Shown one piece after another: positions 1-9,097 of a stretch of DNA of 64,000 bases; the first letter of the stretch is position 1; every line of letters begins with the position of its first letter. Both the position numbers and the translations under genes were made by a program. The notes beneath the pieces were generated by a model. That model saw only the letters and a program-made list of their open reading frames with translations. It searched no databases and was not told the origin of the DNA. Location of the stretch: positions 186,001-250,000 of the forward strand of contig NZ_CAXUSG020000001.1 of the NCBI RefSeq assembly GCF_964253915.1. The letters run 5' to 3'. This DNA comes from Metarhizobium sp964253915 (lineage in GTDB: Bacteria > Pseudomonadota > Alphaproteobacteria > Rhizobiales > Rhizobiaceae).

Positions 1-1
1 G

Positions 2-1705
2 TTCAGCGGGTACGGTTACGAGCCGATCTTCGTCGAGGGCAGCGACCCGGCGGTGATGCACCAGCAGATGGCCGCCGCCTTCGATCATGCCTTCGACCAT
101 ATCGCTGCAATCCAGGCGATCGCCCGCTCGCAAGGCGAGGCGGTGACGCGGCCGCGGTGGCCGATGATCGTCCTGCGTAGCCCGAAAGGCTGGACCGGCC
201 CGAAGGAGGTGGACGGCAAGAAAGTGGAAGGGTTCTGGCGCTCGCACCAGGTGCCCGTCGCCGAATGCCGCAAGGATGCCGGCCACCGCAAGATCCTCGA
301 AGACTGGATGCGCAGCTACAGGCCGGAAGAGCTGTTCGACGAAAAGGGCGCGCTGATACCCGAGCTGAAGGCGCTGGCGCCGCATGGCAGCCGGCGCATG
401 GGCGCCAATCCGCATGCCAATGGCGGCCAGCTCCGCCGCGAGCTGAAGCTGCCTGACATCCGCGACCACGCCGTCAAGGTGGTGAGGCGCGGCGGCGAGA
501 TGGTGCAGTCGACCAAGGTGCTCGGCGGTTACCTGCGCGACGCGCTGACGCTCAACGAGGCGTCGGCGAATTTCCGTATCTTCGGCCCCGATGAAACCGA
601 ATCGAACCGGCTGGGCGACGTCTTCGCCGTCACCGACCGGGTGTGGATGGCCGATCTGGAGCCCTATGACGAACACCTGGCCCGCCGCGGCCGGGTGATG
701 GAGGTGCTGAGCGAGCATCTGTGCCAGGGCTGGCTGGAAGGATACCTGCTCACCGGCCGCCACGGGCTGTTTTCCTGCTACGAGGCCTTCATCCACATCG
801 TCGATTCGATGTTCAACCAGCATGCCAAGTGGCTGAAAGTCTCGCGTGGGCTGGAATGGCGTCGGCCGATCTCCTCGCTCAACTACCTGCTGACCTCGCA
901 TGTCTGGCGGCAGGATCATAACGGCTTTAGCCATCAGGACCCCGGCTTCGTCGATCTCGTCGCCAACAAGACCGCCGATGTGGTGCGCATCTACCTGCCG
1001 CCGGACGCAAACACGCTGCTCTGGGCCGGCGATCATTGCCTGAAAACCTATGACCGCATCAACGTCATCGTCGCCGGCAAGCAGCCGGAGCCGCAATGGC
1101 TGTCGATGGACGAGGCGATCCGCCATTGCGAAGACGGCGCCGGCATCTGGCACTGGGCGGGAACCGAGGAGCCGGGTTTCGAACCCGACGTGGTGATGGC
1201 GTGCGCCGGCGACGTGCCGACCATGGAAACGCTCGCCGCCGTCGACCTCTTGCGCCAGGCGCTGCCGGACCTGCGCATTCGCGTCGTCAACGTCGTCGAC
1301 CTGATGACGCTGCAATCGCCGGAACAGCATCCGCATGGCCTGCCGGACACGCTGTTCAACCAGCTGTTCACCCGCGACCGGCCGGTGATCTTCGCCTATC
1401 ACGGTTATCCCTACCTGATCCACCGGCTGGCCTACAAACGGACCAACCACGACAACATGCATGTGCACGGTTTCGTCGACGAGGGCACGACGACGACACC
1501 CTTCGACATGGCGGTCATGAACAAGATCGACCGCTATCACCTCGCACTCGCCGCCATCGAACGGGTGCCGGGCCTGGCGGCGCGAGCAAAAGACACTGTC
1601 GACCGGCTGACCGCCAAACTCGGCGAGCACAAACGCTATGTCTGCGAACACGGTGAAGACATGCCGGAAATCCAGAGCTGGGTGTGGCCATACGACAAGG
1701 GATAG
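2..1705 (+). CDS. xfp: Phosphoketolase, 3' part (5' end outside window)
   Basis: The frame is open from base 2 and ends at TAG 1703-1705, giving 567 visible residues of a family that is usually about 790-800 long; the N-terminal quarter lies before the window. Recognisable stretches are GYGYEPIFVEG at the very start, SPKGWTGPK, GFWRSHQVP, GPDETESNRL, GRHGLFSCYEAF and NGFSHQDPGF. By family knowledge this cytoplasmic thiamine-diphosphate enzyme cleaves xylulose-5-phosphate (and often fructose-6-phosphate) with phosphate to acetyl phosphate plus an aldose phosphate. Substrate preference cannot be told from the sequence. No frameshift is seen. The next gene, upp, starts 172 bases downstream and looks independent. 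Confidence 0.95.
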   Translation, partial: FSGYGYEPIFVEGSDPAVMHQQMAAAFDHAFDHIAAIQAIARSQGEAVTRPRWPMIVLRSPKGWTGPKEVDGKKVEGFWRSHQVPVAECRKDAGHRKILEDWMRSYRPEELFDEKGALIPELKALAPHGSRRMGANPHANGGQLRRELKLPDIRDHAVKVVRRGGEMVQSTKVLGGYLRDALTLNEASANFRIFGPDETESNRLGDVFAVTDRVWMADLEPYDEHLARRGRVMEVLSEHLCQGWLEGYLLTGRHGLFSCYEAFIHIVDSMFNQHAKWLKVSRGLEWRRPISSLNYLLTSHVWRQDHNGFSHQDPGFVDLVANKTADVVRIYLPPDANTLLWAGDHCLKTYDRINVIVAGKQPEPQWLSMDEAIRHCEDGAGIWHWAGTEEPGFEPDVVMACAGDVPTMETLAAVDLLRQALPDLRIRVVNVVDLMTLQSPEQHPHGLPDTLFNQLFTRDRPVIFAYHGYPYLIHRLAYKRTNHDNMHVHGFVDEGTTTTPFDMAVMNKIDRYHLALAAIERVPGLAARAKDTVDRLTAKLGEHKRYVCEHGEDMPEIQSWVWPYDKG

Positions 1706-1877
1706 GGCAATCCCGCGGCCGGCCGGCTTTTTCCCCGGCTGGCCGCGCTCGCCATCCGGTAATTTTTACCCTTCGCATCTGGGGATGAAGCGTCAAAAAA
1801 CGCATCCTCTCTTGCAGCCGCGGCGTTTTCCGTGAAAGAAACATGACATCGCGCAACAGCCTGGAAGGTGGATTTTC

Positions 1878-2507
1878 ATGGACGGCGTTACAGTCATCGA
1901 TCACCCGCTGGTGCAGCACAAGCTGACCATCATGCGCCGCAAGGAAACCTCGACAGCCAGTTTTCGCCGGCTGCTGCGGGAAATCTCGACCCTGCTCTGC
2001 TACGAGGTGACCCGCGATCTCGAACTCACCATGGAGACGATCGAGACACCGCTGACGACGATGCAGTCGCCGCTGCTCGAAGGCAAGAAGCTGGTGTTCG
2101 CCTCGATCCTGCGCGCCGGCAACGGCCTGCTCGAAGGCATGCTGGAACTCGTTCCGTCCGCCCGCGTCTCGCATATCGGCGTCTACCGCGACCACGAGAC
2201 GCTGCAGCCGGTTGAATATTACTTCAAGGCGCCGGAAGATATTTCCGAGCGGCTGATCATCGTCGTCGACCCGATGCTGGCGACCGGCAATTCCTCGATT
2301 GCGGCGATGGAAAAGCTGAAGGAGCGCGGTGCCAAGAACATCCGCTTCCTCTGCCTGCTCGCGGCGCCGGAAGGCATTGCCAATTTCCATGCTGCCCACC
2401 CTGATATCCCGATCTATACGGCTTCGATCGACAGCCACCTGAACGAGAAGGGGTATATCGTTCCCGGCCTCGGCGATGCCGGCGACCGCATGTACGGCAC
2501 GAAGTAA
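1878..2507 (+). CDS. upp: Uracil phosphoribosyltransferase
   Basis: A 209-residue protein of normal family length. It converts uracil and PRPP to UMP in pyrimidine salvage. The PRPP-binding loop is VVDPMLATGNSS, the flexible loop region contains SILRAGNGLLEGM, and the C-terminal uracil-binding segment reads IVPGLGDAGDRMYGTK. The ATG is preceded by GGAAGGTGG at a good distance. A strong rho-independent hairpin follows the stop, so the gene is probably monocistronic. It fits with the nucleoside salvage cluster on the other strand a few kilobases away, since uridine and deoxyuridine breakdown yields uracil. Confidence 0.97.
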   Translation: MDGVTVIDHPLVQHKLTIMRRKETSTASFRRLLREISTLLCYEVTRDLELTMETIETPLTTMQSPLLEGKKLVFASILRAGNGLLEGMLELVPSARVSHIGVYRDHETLQPVEYYFKAPEDISERLIIVVDPMLATGNSSIAAMEKLKERGAKNIRFLCLLAAPEGIANFHAAHPDIPIYTASIDSHLNEKGYIVPGLGDAGDRMYGTK

Positions 2508-2535
2508 GCCCGTCTTAACCATTGGCGGAAAATCC

Positions 2536-2565
2536 GGCCCGGACGCCCAGCGCTCCGGGCCTTTT
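2536..2565 (+). terminator. Rho-independent terminator of upp
   Basis: A perfect 8-bp stem GGCCCGGA / TCCGGGCC (2536-2543 with 2554-2561) with a 10-base loop is followed by TTTT. It lies 29 bases after the upp stop codon. Confidence 0.8.
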
Positions 2566-2644
2566 CATGTGCAATTTAGCGGCGTCGAAAGGCGTTTGCG
2601 GTTAGGGATTTCGGATTGTCCTTCGCATCCAGGAGCCGTGCCCC

Positions 2645-3169
2645 GTGCTGACCCGCGTGATCGTCATCGCCGCCTTTGCCGCTCTCGCGGCGACCCAGGT
2701 GCCTTCGCTATTGCAGACACCGGCGGGTGATACGGGAACACCTGATGCAGCGGTAGCGACGCAGGAAGCGCAACCGGTCACGCTGACGCCGGCCGCAAGC
2801 GGCACGGTGCAATTGCAGGCCGACGAGCGCGGCCACTATGCCGGAACCTTCCGCGTCAACGGCAAGAATATTGACGGGCTGATCGATACCGGCGCCACCT
2901 ATGTCGCCATCAACGAAAGCACCGCCCGGCGCCTGGGCTTCTCCGGCAACGGTCTTGATTTCAAATATGCGGTCAATACCGCCAACGGCCAGACCAAGGC
3001 CGCGCACATTACCCTCGACCGCATGGAGATCGGCAGCATCCGCGTACGTGACGTCGAGGCCTTCGTGCTGCGCGACAATGCACTGTCGGGCACCCTCGTC
3101 GGCATGAGTTTTCTGAAGAAACTCGATTCCTACCGCGTTGCCGACGGCACACTGCAACTCAAGCAGTAA
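2645..3169 (+). CDS. Membrane-anchored retropepsin-like aspartic protease (TIGR02281 type)
   Basis: A 174-residue protein. Residues about 4-22 are a hydrophobic segment that would anchor it in the membrane or act as an uncleaved signal. A low-complexity linker follows, then a single retropepsin-like domain from about residue 55. The catalytic motif is DTGAT with the aspartate at residue 81, and the C-terminal part GTLVGMSFLKKL is typical of the clan AA family found in proteobacteria. The start is GTG, chosen because AGGAG sits nine bases upstream. One such domain would have to dimerise to be active. The cellular substrate is unknown. The gene is flanked by the upp terminator and a convergent adenylate cyclase gene. 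Confidence 0.85.
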   Translation: MLTRVIVIAAFAALAATQVPSLLQTPAGDTGTPDAAVATQEAQPVTLTPAASGTVQLQADERGHYAGTFRVNGKNIDGLIDTGATYVAINESTARRLGFSGNGLDFKYAVNTANGQTKAAHITLDRMEIGSIRVRDVEAFVLRDNALSGTLVGMSFLKKLDSYRVADGTLQLKQ

Positions 3170-3187
3170 GGGCAACCGCCGCAGATC

Positions 3188-4594
3188 TCAGGGCAGGGCG
3201 AAGATTTTCACCTTCCGCTCGATGCCCTGCAGCGCCTCCATGCGGGAAATGGACGTGATGCCGCCGCGGCGCAGGATTTCCGAGACATGGGCATCCCCGG
3301 CAATCGCTTCCGTCGTCAGGATGATATTCGGATCGGCAAGCGCCTGCACGCGGGAGGCGATGTTGACCGTCTGGCCGAAATAATCCTGCCGGTCGTTGAG
3401 GTTGACGGCCAGGCACGGCCCTTCATGGATGCCGATCTTCAACAGCAGGTCTTCGCTGCCCCGCTCGGTGTTGAGGCGCGACATCGCCTCGCGCATCCGC
3501 AACGCGGCAGCAACGGCGCGATCCGGGCGCGGAAACGTCGCCATCACCGCATCGCCTATGGTCTTGACGATGGCGCCGGCCTCCGTGGCAACGATTTCAT
3601 GCAGCACCTTGAAATGTTGTCTCACCAGATCGAAGGCGGCGAGGTCACCGACACGCTCGTAGAGCGCCGTCGATCCCCGGAGATCGGTGAAGAGAAAGGT
3701 CAGGCTGGTGATCTTGAGCCGCTGGTTGATGTCGAGCGTATCGGTCCGGTAGATATCCCGAAAACTCTGGTTGGTCAGCAGGCGCTTAGCGGTCAGGAAA
3801 GCGCGTCGGCTGGCCAGCAGATGGTGCAACTCGTCTCCAGCCACGCAGACATTCGGCACCACCCGGCGATCGGTATGGTTCTCGAGGGTAAGCCGCAGCA
3901 GGCCTGGCCGCAGGGAAATCGTTTCGTTCGGCGCATGCCCGTAACTGAAGACCATCGACAGGTTCTGGCGCTCGACGGCGGGTTCGCCCTGCACGTCGAT
4001 GAACTGCGCCGAATGCGTCACGGCATCGAAGATGATGACGAATTGCAAAGGCAACTGCAGCGAGACGAATGCCTTCTCGCCCGGATCCAGTTCGATGATC
4101 TCCAGCAATATCCGCCCGAACTGCGCCTCGAAATCCTTCGGCAGGTCGACGCCGGAACTGAAGAACATCTGGCGATAATATTCCAGCGGCGGCAGCCGGT
4201 CGGGATCGTGGCCGGCAATCCTGCGCACCCTTGGGCTGACGGTGAACGTCACTTCGACCATCTCGTCGAGGGTAGGCTCGTAACCGGCGGCGCAAAGCGC
4301 GCAGTGATACGTTTCCCGGTCGACCGTTTTCAGGGTGGTGCCCGTTTCCAGCACGCCGCCGCATCCCGGACAGAGGACATTCCAGGTCATCTCGAAGGCG
4401 CCGATGCGTGCCGCGTGCAGAAAGGCGGCGATCGTTTTTTCCTGGTCGAGATCGTGATCATCGGCAAAGGCAAGCGCATTGATGCGATGAAGATCGCGAT
4501 CCGCGCCATGCCGCACCGCATTTTCAATGGACTCGACAGTATGCGGGTCGGCCGCCTGTCGCAGGGCGGCAAAAAGCACGTCCACCTCGCTCAT
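3188..4594 (-). CDS. Class III adenylate cyclase with N-terminal Zn-ribbon-containing region
   Basis: A 468-residue cytoplasmic protein starting at the ATG behind AGGAG (8-base spacer); the frame stays open upstream but without a convincing start. The last ~180 residues are a class III cyclase domain: first metal Asp in FTDLRGST, second in KTIGDAVMATF, and the adenine-specifying Lys/Asp pair appears present (K in KTIGDAV, D in DYFGQTVNIASR), which argues for adenylate rather than guanylate cyclase. The N-terminal part resembles the DUF5939 region of rhizobial cyclases and contains CPGCGG...CALC, a likely zinc ribbon. No transmembrane segments are seen. The product would be cAMP; the signal sensed is unknown. 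Confidence 0.88.
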   Translation of the reverse strand: MSEVDVLFAALRQAADPHTVESIENAVRHGADRDLHRINALAFADDHDLDQEKTIAAFLHAARIGAFEMTWNVLCPGCGGVLETGTTLKTVDRETYHCALCAAGYEPTLDEMVEVTFTVSPRVRRIAGHDPDRLPPLEYYRQMFFSSGVDLPKDFEAQFGRILLEIIELDPGEKAFVSLQLPLQFVIIFDAVTHSAQFIDVQGEPAVERQNLSMVFSYGHAPNETISLRPGLLRLTLENHTDRRVVPNVCVAGDELHHLLASRRAFLTAKRLLTNQSFRDIYRTDTLDINQRLKITSLTFLFTDLRGSTALYERVGDLAAFDLVRQHFKVLHEIVATEAGAIVKTIGDAVMATFPRPDRAVAAALRMREAMSRLNTERGSEDLLLKIGIHEGPCLAVNLNDRQDYFGQTVNIASRVQALADPNIILTTEAIAGDAHVSEILRRGGITSISRMEALQGIERKVKIFALP

Positions 4595-4739
4595 GGAATA
4601 GGCTCCTGTGCACGGAATTCTGCGGCGATCTACATCAGAAAATGCGATTATATCACGGGTTTTTCCGCAGAGAAATCGCGCTTGCAAGCCGACCAAAAGA
4701 ATGGGCCGCGCGCGTCCTGAATTGCCCGGGGAAGAGCAG

Positions 4740-6059
4740 TTACGCGGACTTGTCCACCCGTTTGACGATGACCGGCGGCAGGTCCGGCGGCGTGTCCGAT
4801 AGCCGGTAGTTGCCGGCAAGATCCTGCGCCGCCTTTTCGCCGCTCGCCTGGTCCGCGGCGTGCACCATGGCGATCAGGTCGCCGCGCTGCAGCCAGGTGC
4901 CGAGCGGCGTGATGCGGTCGAAGCCGACGCGGTGGTCGATGGCATCCGTCGGCAGCCTGCGGCCGCCGCCGAGTTCGATGACACCCATGCCGATGTCGCG
5001 GGCATTGCAGGCGGAAAGCCAGCCATCGCGTTCGGCGGTGACGGCGATCTCCACCGGGGCTTTGGGCAGGTAGGTCTCCGACCTCTCGACAAAATCCGCC
5101 GGCCCGCCGAGCGCATGCACCATCCGCCCGAAAATCTCCGCCGCCCGGCCGGACTGCAAGGCGCGCGCCGCCTGCCGCTCGCCATCGGCAGGCGAGATCG
5201 CCAGTCCGGATTGCACCAGCATCTCAGCCGCGAAGGCAAGCACGACGGTTTCGAGCCGCGTACCACTCTTCAGGCCCTTGAGGAAATCGACGCAGTTGCG
5301 CATCTCGACCGCATTGCCGGCGGCATCGGCCAGCGGCTGGTTCATGTCGGTCATCAGTGCTGCAGTGCGCACGCCGGCGCCGTTGGCGACGTCGACCAGC
5401 GATTGCGCCAGTTCCTGCGCCTCCTCGGCCGTGGTCATGAATGCGCCGTTGCCGATCTTGACGTCGAGCGTCAGCGTTTCCAGCCCGGCTGCGAGCTTCT
5501 TGGAAAGGATCGAGGCGGTGATCAGCGGCACGGAATCGACCGTCGCCGTCACGTCGCGGATGGCATAGAGCCGCTTGTCGGCTGGCGCCAGCGCTGCCGT
5601 CTGGCCGATGATGGCGCAGCCGATCTCGTCCACCGTGCGGCGAAACAGCGCCGCATCCGGCATGATGCCGTAACCGGGGATGGATTCCAGCTTGTCGAGC
5701 GTGCCGCCGGTATGGCCAAGCCCACGGCCGGAGATCATCGGCACCGCCAGGCCGCAAGCGGCAGCGATCGGCGCCAGCATCAGCGAGACATTGTCGCCGA
5801 TGCCGCCGGTGGAATGCTTGTCGGCGATCGGCCGGCCGATGCCCTGCCAGGAGAGAACCTCGCCGGAATCACGCATCGCGAGCGTCAGCGCCACGGTTTC
5901 TTCCGCCGTCATGCCGCGGAACCAGCAGGCCATGGCGAAGGCGCCGACCTGTGCCTCGGCGATCTCGTTGCGCGCCATGGCGCCGATGAAGGCGGCGATG
6001 TCCTCGCGATCGAGCTTTTCGCCGTCGCGTTTGCGGCGGATGATTTCTTGCGGGATCAT
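4740..6059 (-). CDS. deoA: Thymidine phosphorylase
   Basis: 439 residues, the usual DeoA length. It splits thymidine or deoxyuridine with phosphate to the base and 2-deoxyribose-1-phosphate. The signature KHSTGGIGDN, the glycine-rich SGRGLGHTGGTLDKLESIPG and KIGNGAFM are all present. The start MIPQEIIRRKRDG is clear from homology. It is the last gene of the nucleoside cluster and begins four bases after the deoC stop, so the two are translationally close and form one pathway: deoxyribose-1-phosphate from this enzyme is isomerised and then cleaved by DeoC. No phosphopentomutase gene is seen in the cluster within this window. Confidence 0.96.
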   Translation of the reverse strand: MIPQEIIRRKRDGEKLDREDIAAFIGAMARNEIAEAQVGAFAMACWFRGMTAEETVALTLAMRDSGEVLSWQGIGRPIADKHSTGGIGDNVSLMLAPIAAACGLAVPMISGRGLGHTGGTLDKLESIPGYGIMPDAALFRRTVDEIGCAIIGQTAALAPADKRLYAIRDVTATVDSVPLITASILSKKLAAGLETLTLDVKIGNGAFMTTAEEAQELAQSLVDVANGAGVRTAALMTDMNQPLADAAGNAVEMRNCVDFLKGLKSGTRLETVVLAFAAEMLVQSGLAISPADGERQAARALQSGRAAEIFGRMVHALGGPADFVERSETYLPKAPVEIAVTAERDGWLSACNARDIGMGVIELGGGRRLPTDAIDHRVGFDRITPLGTWLQRGDLIAMVHAADQASGEKAAQDLAGNYRLSDTPPDLPPVIVKRVDKSA

Positions 6060-6063
6060 AAAC

Positions 6064-6834
6064 TTATCCTGTCGAGCGAAGGGCAGGGGGCGGGCTGCCG
6101 AGGATGGCGACGATATCGTCGAGGAGGCCGGCGGCGCCGAAGCGGAAGGTCGAGGGCATGGCCCAGTCCGAGGCCAGAATGGTTTCGGCAAGCCGCAGAT
6201 AGAGAACGGCGTCGGCCACCGTCTCGATGCCGCCGGCGGCCTTGAAGCCGACCTTGCCGCCGTTTTCGCGGATGGCACGCAGCAGGATATCGGCGGCCTC
6301 CAGCGTTGCGCCATCGGGCCCATGGCCGGCGGATGTGCTGACCAGTTCGGCGCCGGCGGCGATGGCAAGAAGCACCGCCTTGCCGATCAGGGCCGTATCC
6401 TTCAATTCGGCGGTCTGCAGGATCGCCTTGAGCGGCACGCTTGCCGGGCAGGCCTCGCGCACGGCCGCGACCATCTCCCGCACCGCCTCGCCGTCGCCTT
6501 GCGCCAGCGTCCGGTGCGGGATCACCAGTTCGATTTCGTCGGCGCCGTCTGCCACCGCCTGACGCGCCTCCGAGACGACGTCGGCCAATTCGAAACCGCC
6601 ATCGGGAAAATTGACGACTGCGGCGATGTGGATCGCATGGCTGTTGCCGAGCGTCAGTCGCGCCCGCGGCACGAAGCGCGGCAGGATGCAGATGGCCGCG
6701 ACATTGCCGAAGGGCGTCTGCGCCCTCTGGCACAAGGCGTCGATGGCCTCCGGCGAGGCCGCCTCGTCGAGTTCGGTCAGGTCGAGAAGCGACAGGCCGA
6801 CGGCTGCGGTTTCCCGCAGGCTGTGATGCTCCAT
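6064..6834 (-). CDS. deoC: Deoxyribose-phosphate aldolase
   Basis: 256 residues. It cleaves 2-deoxyribose-5-phosphate to glyceraldehyde-3-phosphate and acetaldehyde in deoxynucleoside catabolism. The TIM-barrel class I aldolase motifs are visible: AVVNFPDG, ADEIELVIPH, KAILQTAEL and KVGFKAAGGI, the last carrying the catalytic region around the second lysine. The ATG is behind GGAAGGA with a 9-base spacer. A 100-base gap separates it from punA upstream, and deoA follows after four bases. Confidence 0.95.
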   Translation of the reverse strand: MEHHSLRETAAVGLSLLDLTELDEAASPEAIDALCQRAQTPFGNVAAICILPRFVPRARLTLGNSHAIHIAAVVNFPDGGFELADVVSEARQAVADGADEIELVIPHRTLAQGDGEAVREMVAAVREACPASVPLKAILQTAELKDTALIGKAVLLAIAAGAELVSTSAGHGPDGATLEAADILLRAIRENGGKVGFKAAGGIETVADAVLYLRLAETILASDWAMPSTFRFGAAGLLDDIVAILGSPPPALRSTG

Positions 6835-6934
6835 GATCGGTTGTCCTTCCCTACCTCGATGTTTGGGATCGAGGGCCTCAAGGCAAACTTCTGGATAAGT
6901 TGGAGCCGAAGAACACCCGGCTCCCGCCTGCATG

Positions 6935-7723
6935 TCAACCGATAATCATCTCGGCAAGGATGGCGGCAAGCTGCCGGCCGCCGATCGGCGCCATGTCCTT
7001 TGTCTCGGTATGGCTCAGTTCGCCGCCGGTCATGCCCGCCCCATAATTGGTGATGACGGAGGCGGCCGCGACCTTGAGGCCGAGGAAACGGGCGATGATC
7101 ACCTCCGGCACGGTGGACATGCCGACGGCATCGGCGCCGAGAATGCGCGCCATGCGGATTTCCGCCGGCGTCTCGAAGCTCGGGCCGGAAAACCACATGT
7201 AGACGCCCTGCTGCAGCGGCACGCCGCAGCGCTCGGCCGCGGCACGCATGCGGGCGGCGAGTTCGGCATCGTAGGCGGTGGTCATGCCGACGAAACGGGC
7301 GTCGCTTTCCTCGCCGATCAGCGGGTTCATGCCGGAATAGTTGATATGATCGGTGATCTGCATCACCGAGCCGGGCGGCAGGTCTTCCCGAAGGGAGCCG
7401 GCGGAATTGGTCAGGATCAGCGTATCGACGCCGAGATCCTTCAGGATCTCGATCGGCCGGCGCATGGCGTTGGCATCGCCCTTTTCGTAATAATGCACCC
7501 GGCCGGAGAGGATGAACACCGGTACGCTGCCGAGCATGCCGGCTACCAGCTCGCCGGCATGGCCGGAGACGGCGCTGACGGGAAAGCCGGAGAGATCGGC
7601 ATAAGGGATGCGCACCGCATCCGTCACCGCATCGACCAGCGAGCCGAGGCCGGAGCCGAGGATGATGGCGTGGCGCGGCTTGAAGGCGCCGAGCCTGCCG
7701 GAAATCAGCGCGCCGGCGGTCAT
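6935..7723 (-). CDS. punA: Purine-nucleoside phosphorylase
   Basis: 262 residues of the trimeric PNP family, close to the length of bacterial and mammalian type II enzymes. It phosphorolyses inosine, guanosine and their deoxy forms. Visible motifs are the phosphate-binding ILGSGLGS, SGRVHYYEKGD (usually GRxHxYEG), TNSAGSLREDLPPG, and the base-binding segment SGPSFETPAEIRM with VGMSTVPEVIIARFLGL. Its ATG overlaps the cdd stop codon by four bases, indicating translational coupling. It feeds free purines and (deoxy)ribose-1-phosphate into the same pathway as deoA and deoC. Confidence 0.95.
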   Translation of the reverse strand: MTAGALISGRLGAFKPRHAIILGSGLGSLVDAVTDAVRIPYADLSGFPVSAVSGHAGELVAGMLGSVPVFILSGRVHYYEKGDANAMRRPIEILKDLGVDTLILTNSAGSLREDLPPGSVMQITDHINYSGMNPLIGEESDARFVGMTTAYDAELAARMRAAAERCGVPLQQGVYMWFSGPSFETPAEIRMARILGADAVGMSTVPEVIIARFLGLKVAAASVITNYGAGMTGGELSHTETKDMAPIGGRQLAAILAEMIIG

Positions 7724-8112
7724 CCGAGGATTTCCGTCTTGAAGCTGGCCGGCAGCATTTCGTTCATCGTCATGGTCTGCGTCACGCCGGCCTCGTCACA
7801 GAGGTAGATGCGGGTTTCGGCCGTGGCGAATTCCGAGATTTTCTGGCGGCAGCCGCCGCAGGGCGGGCAGGAGGCGAGTTTTTCGGCGATGACGGCCATC
7901 TCGACGATGCGTTTCGCCCCGCCCATGATCATGGCGCTGATCGCCGTCGGTTCGGCGCACCAGCCCTGCGGGAAGGAGAGGTTCTCGATGTTGGCGCCGG
8001 TATAGATCTTGCCGTCCTCGGCGCGGATCGCCGCGCCGACCGGGAATTTCGAATAAGGGGCGTGCGCAAAGGCCATCGCCCCCTTGGCGGCAGCAAACAG
8101 GTCTTGTGACAT
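7720..8112 (-). CDS. cdd: Cytidine deaminase
   Basis: 130 residues, the normal length of the tetrameric small cytidine deaminase. It hydrolyses (deoxy)cytidine to (deoxy)uridine and ammonia. The zinc site is complete: WCAEPTA holds the first Cys and the catalytic Glu, and CPPCGGCRQ holds the two other Cys ligands. It lies between the ABC permease (three-base gap upstream) and punA (four-base overlap downstream) in the uptake and salvage operon. Confidence 0.96.
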   Translation of the reverse strand: MSQDLFAAAKGAMAFAHAPYSKFPVGAAIRAEDGKIYTGANIENLSFPQGWCAEPTAISAMIMGGAKRIVEMAVIAEKLASCPPCGGCRQKISEFATAETRIYLCDEAGVTQTMTMNEMLPASFKTEILG

Positions 8113-8115
8113 CGA

Positions 8116-9087
8116 TCAACGTTCCTTCGTATAGGGCACGCCACCTGCCTTGGGCGGATTGGCGACACCGATGAAGCCTGCAAGCAGGATGCAGGTGAGC
8201 ACATAGGGCAGTGCCTGGAAGATTTGTACCGGCACCTCGCCGATCAGCGGCACCGACTTGCCCTGCATGAAATTGGCGAAGGCGTCGAGGAAGCCGAACA
8301 GCAGGCAGGCGAACATGACGGGTACCGGCTTCCACTTGGCGAAGATCAGGGCCGCCAGCGCGATATAACCCTTGCCGGCCGACATGTCCTTGATGAAGGC
8401 CGCCGATTGCGCCACCGCCAGATAGGTGCCGGAGAAGCCGCAAAGGATACCGGCGCAGATGACGGCGCGGTAACGCAGCCAGGTAACCGAGATGCCGGCC
8501 GTATCCACCGCGCCCGGATTTTCGCCGACGGCGCGCAGGCGCAGGCCGAAACGGGTGCGATAGAGGATCCACCAGGAGATCGGCACGGCGAGGAAGGCCA
8601 TGTAGGTGAGGATGTTGTTGCCGGAGATGACGTTGGCATAGAGCGGGCCGATGACGGGGATGTCGCGCAGTGCCTCCACGCCGGGCAGGATGATCGGCGA
8701 AAACCGGCCTTCCGGCAGCAGCTGCGGTGTACGGCCGCCCTGTCCGAACCAGGCCTGTCCAAGCACGATGGTCAGGCCCGCCACCACGAAGTTGATGGCG
8801 ACGCCCGAGACGATCTGGTTGCCGCGGTTGGTGATCGAGGCAAAACCGTGCACCAGCGAGAAGGCCACCGAGACGCCGATGCCGGCGACCAGGCCGAGCC
8901 AGGGCGAGGCGGTGATATAGGCGACGCAGGCGGCGGAGAAGGCGGCCGCCAGCATCTTGCCCTCAAGGCCGATGTCGAAGACGCCTGCGCGTTCGGAAAA
9001 CAGCCCTGCCAAGGCGGTGAACACCAGCGGCACGGAAAGCCGGATGGTGGAGCCGAGGATGCTGACGAGAATATCGAAGAAATCCAT
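8116..9087 (-). CDS. Nucleoside ABC transporter permease (second subunit)
   Basis: 323 residues, very hydrophobic, with about eight to ten membrane segments. Of the BPD_transp_2 type found with BMP-family binding proteins; features such as RAGVFDIGLEGKM near the N-terminus and RAVGENPGAVDTAGI in the cytoplasmic loop are characteristic of this subfamily (YufQ/NupC-like). The start MDFFDILVSIL is preceded by a weak AAAGAG. It is ten bases downstream of the first permease and three bases upstream of cdd, so it belongs to the nucleoside operon. With the partner permease it forms the heterodimeric inner-membrane channel. Confidence 0.92.
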   Translation of the reverse strand: MDFFDILVSILGSTIRLSVPLVFTALAGLFSERAGVFDIGLEGKMLAAAFSAACVAYITASPWLGLVAGIGVSVAFSLVHGFASITNRGNQIVSGVAINFVVAGLTIVLGQAWFGQGGRTPQLLPEGRFSPIILPGVEALRDIPVIGPLYANVISGNNILTYMAFLAVPISWWILYRTRFGLRLRAVGENPGAVDTAGISVTWLRYRAVICAGILCGFSGTYLAVAQSAAFIKDMSAGKGYIALAALIFAKWKPVPVMFACLLFGFLDAFANFMQGKSVPLIGEVPVQIFQALPYVLTCILLAGFIGVANPPKAGGVPYTKER

Positions 9088-9097
9088 CTCTTTCGCC

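Noticed and set aside
3287..4720. Long plus-strand open frame over the adenylate cyclase gene
   Set aside because: The minus strand encodes an unmistakable cyclase domain with all catalytic residues; the plus frame shows no domain.
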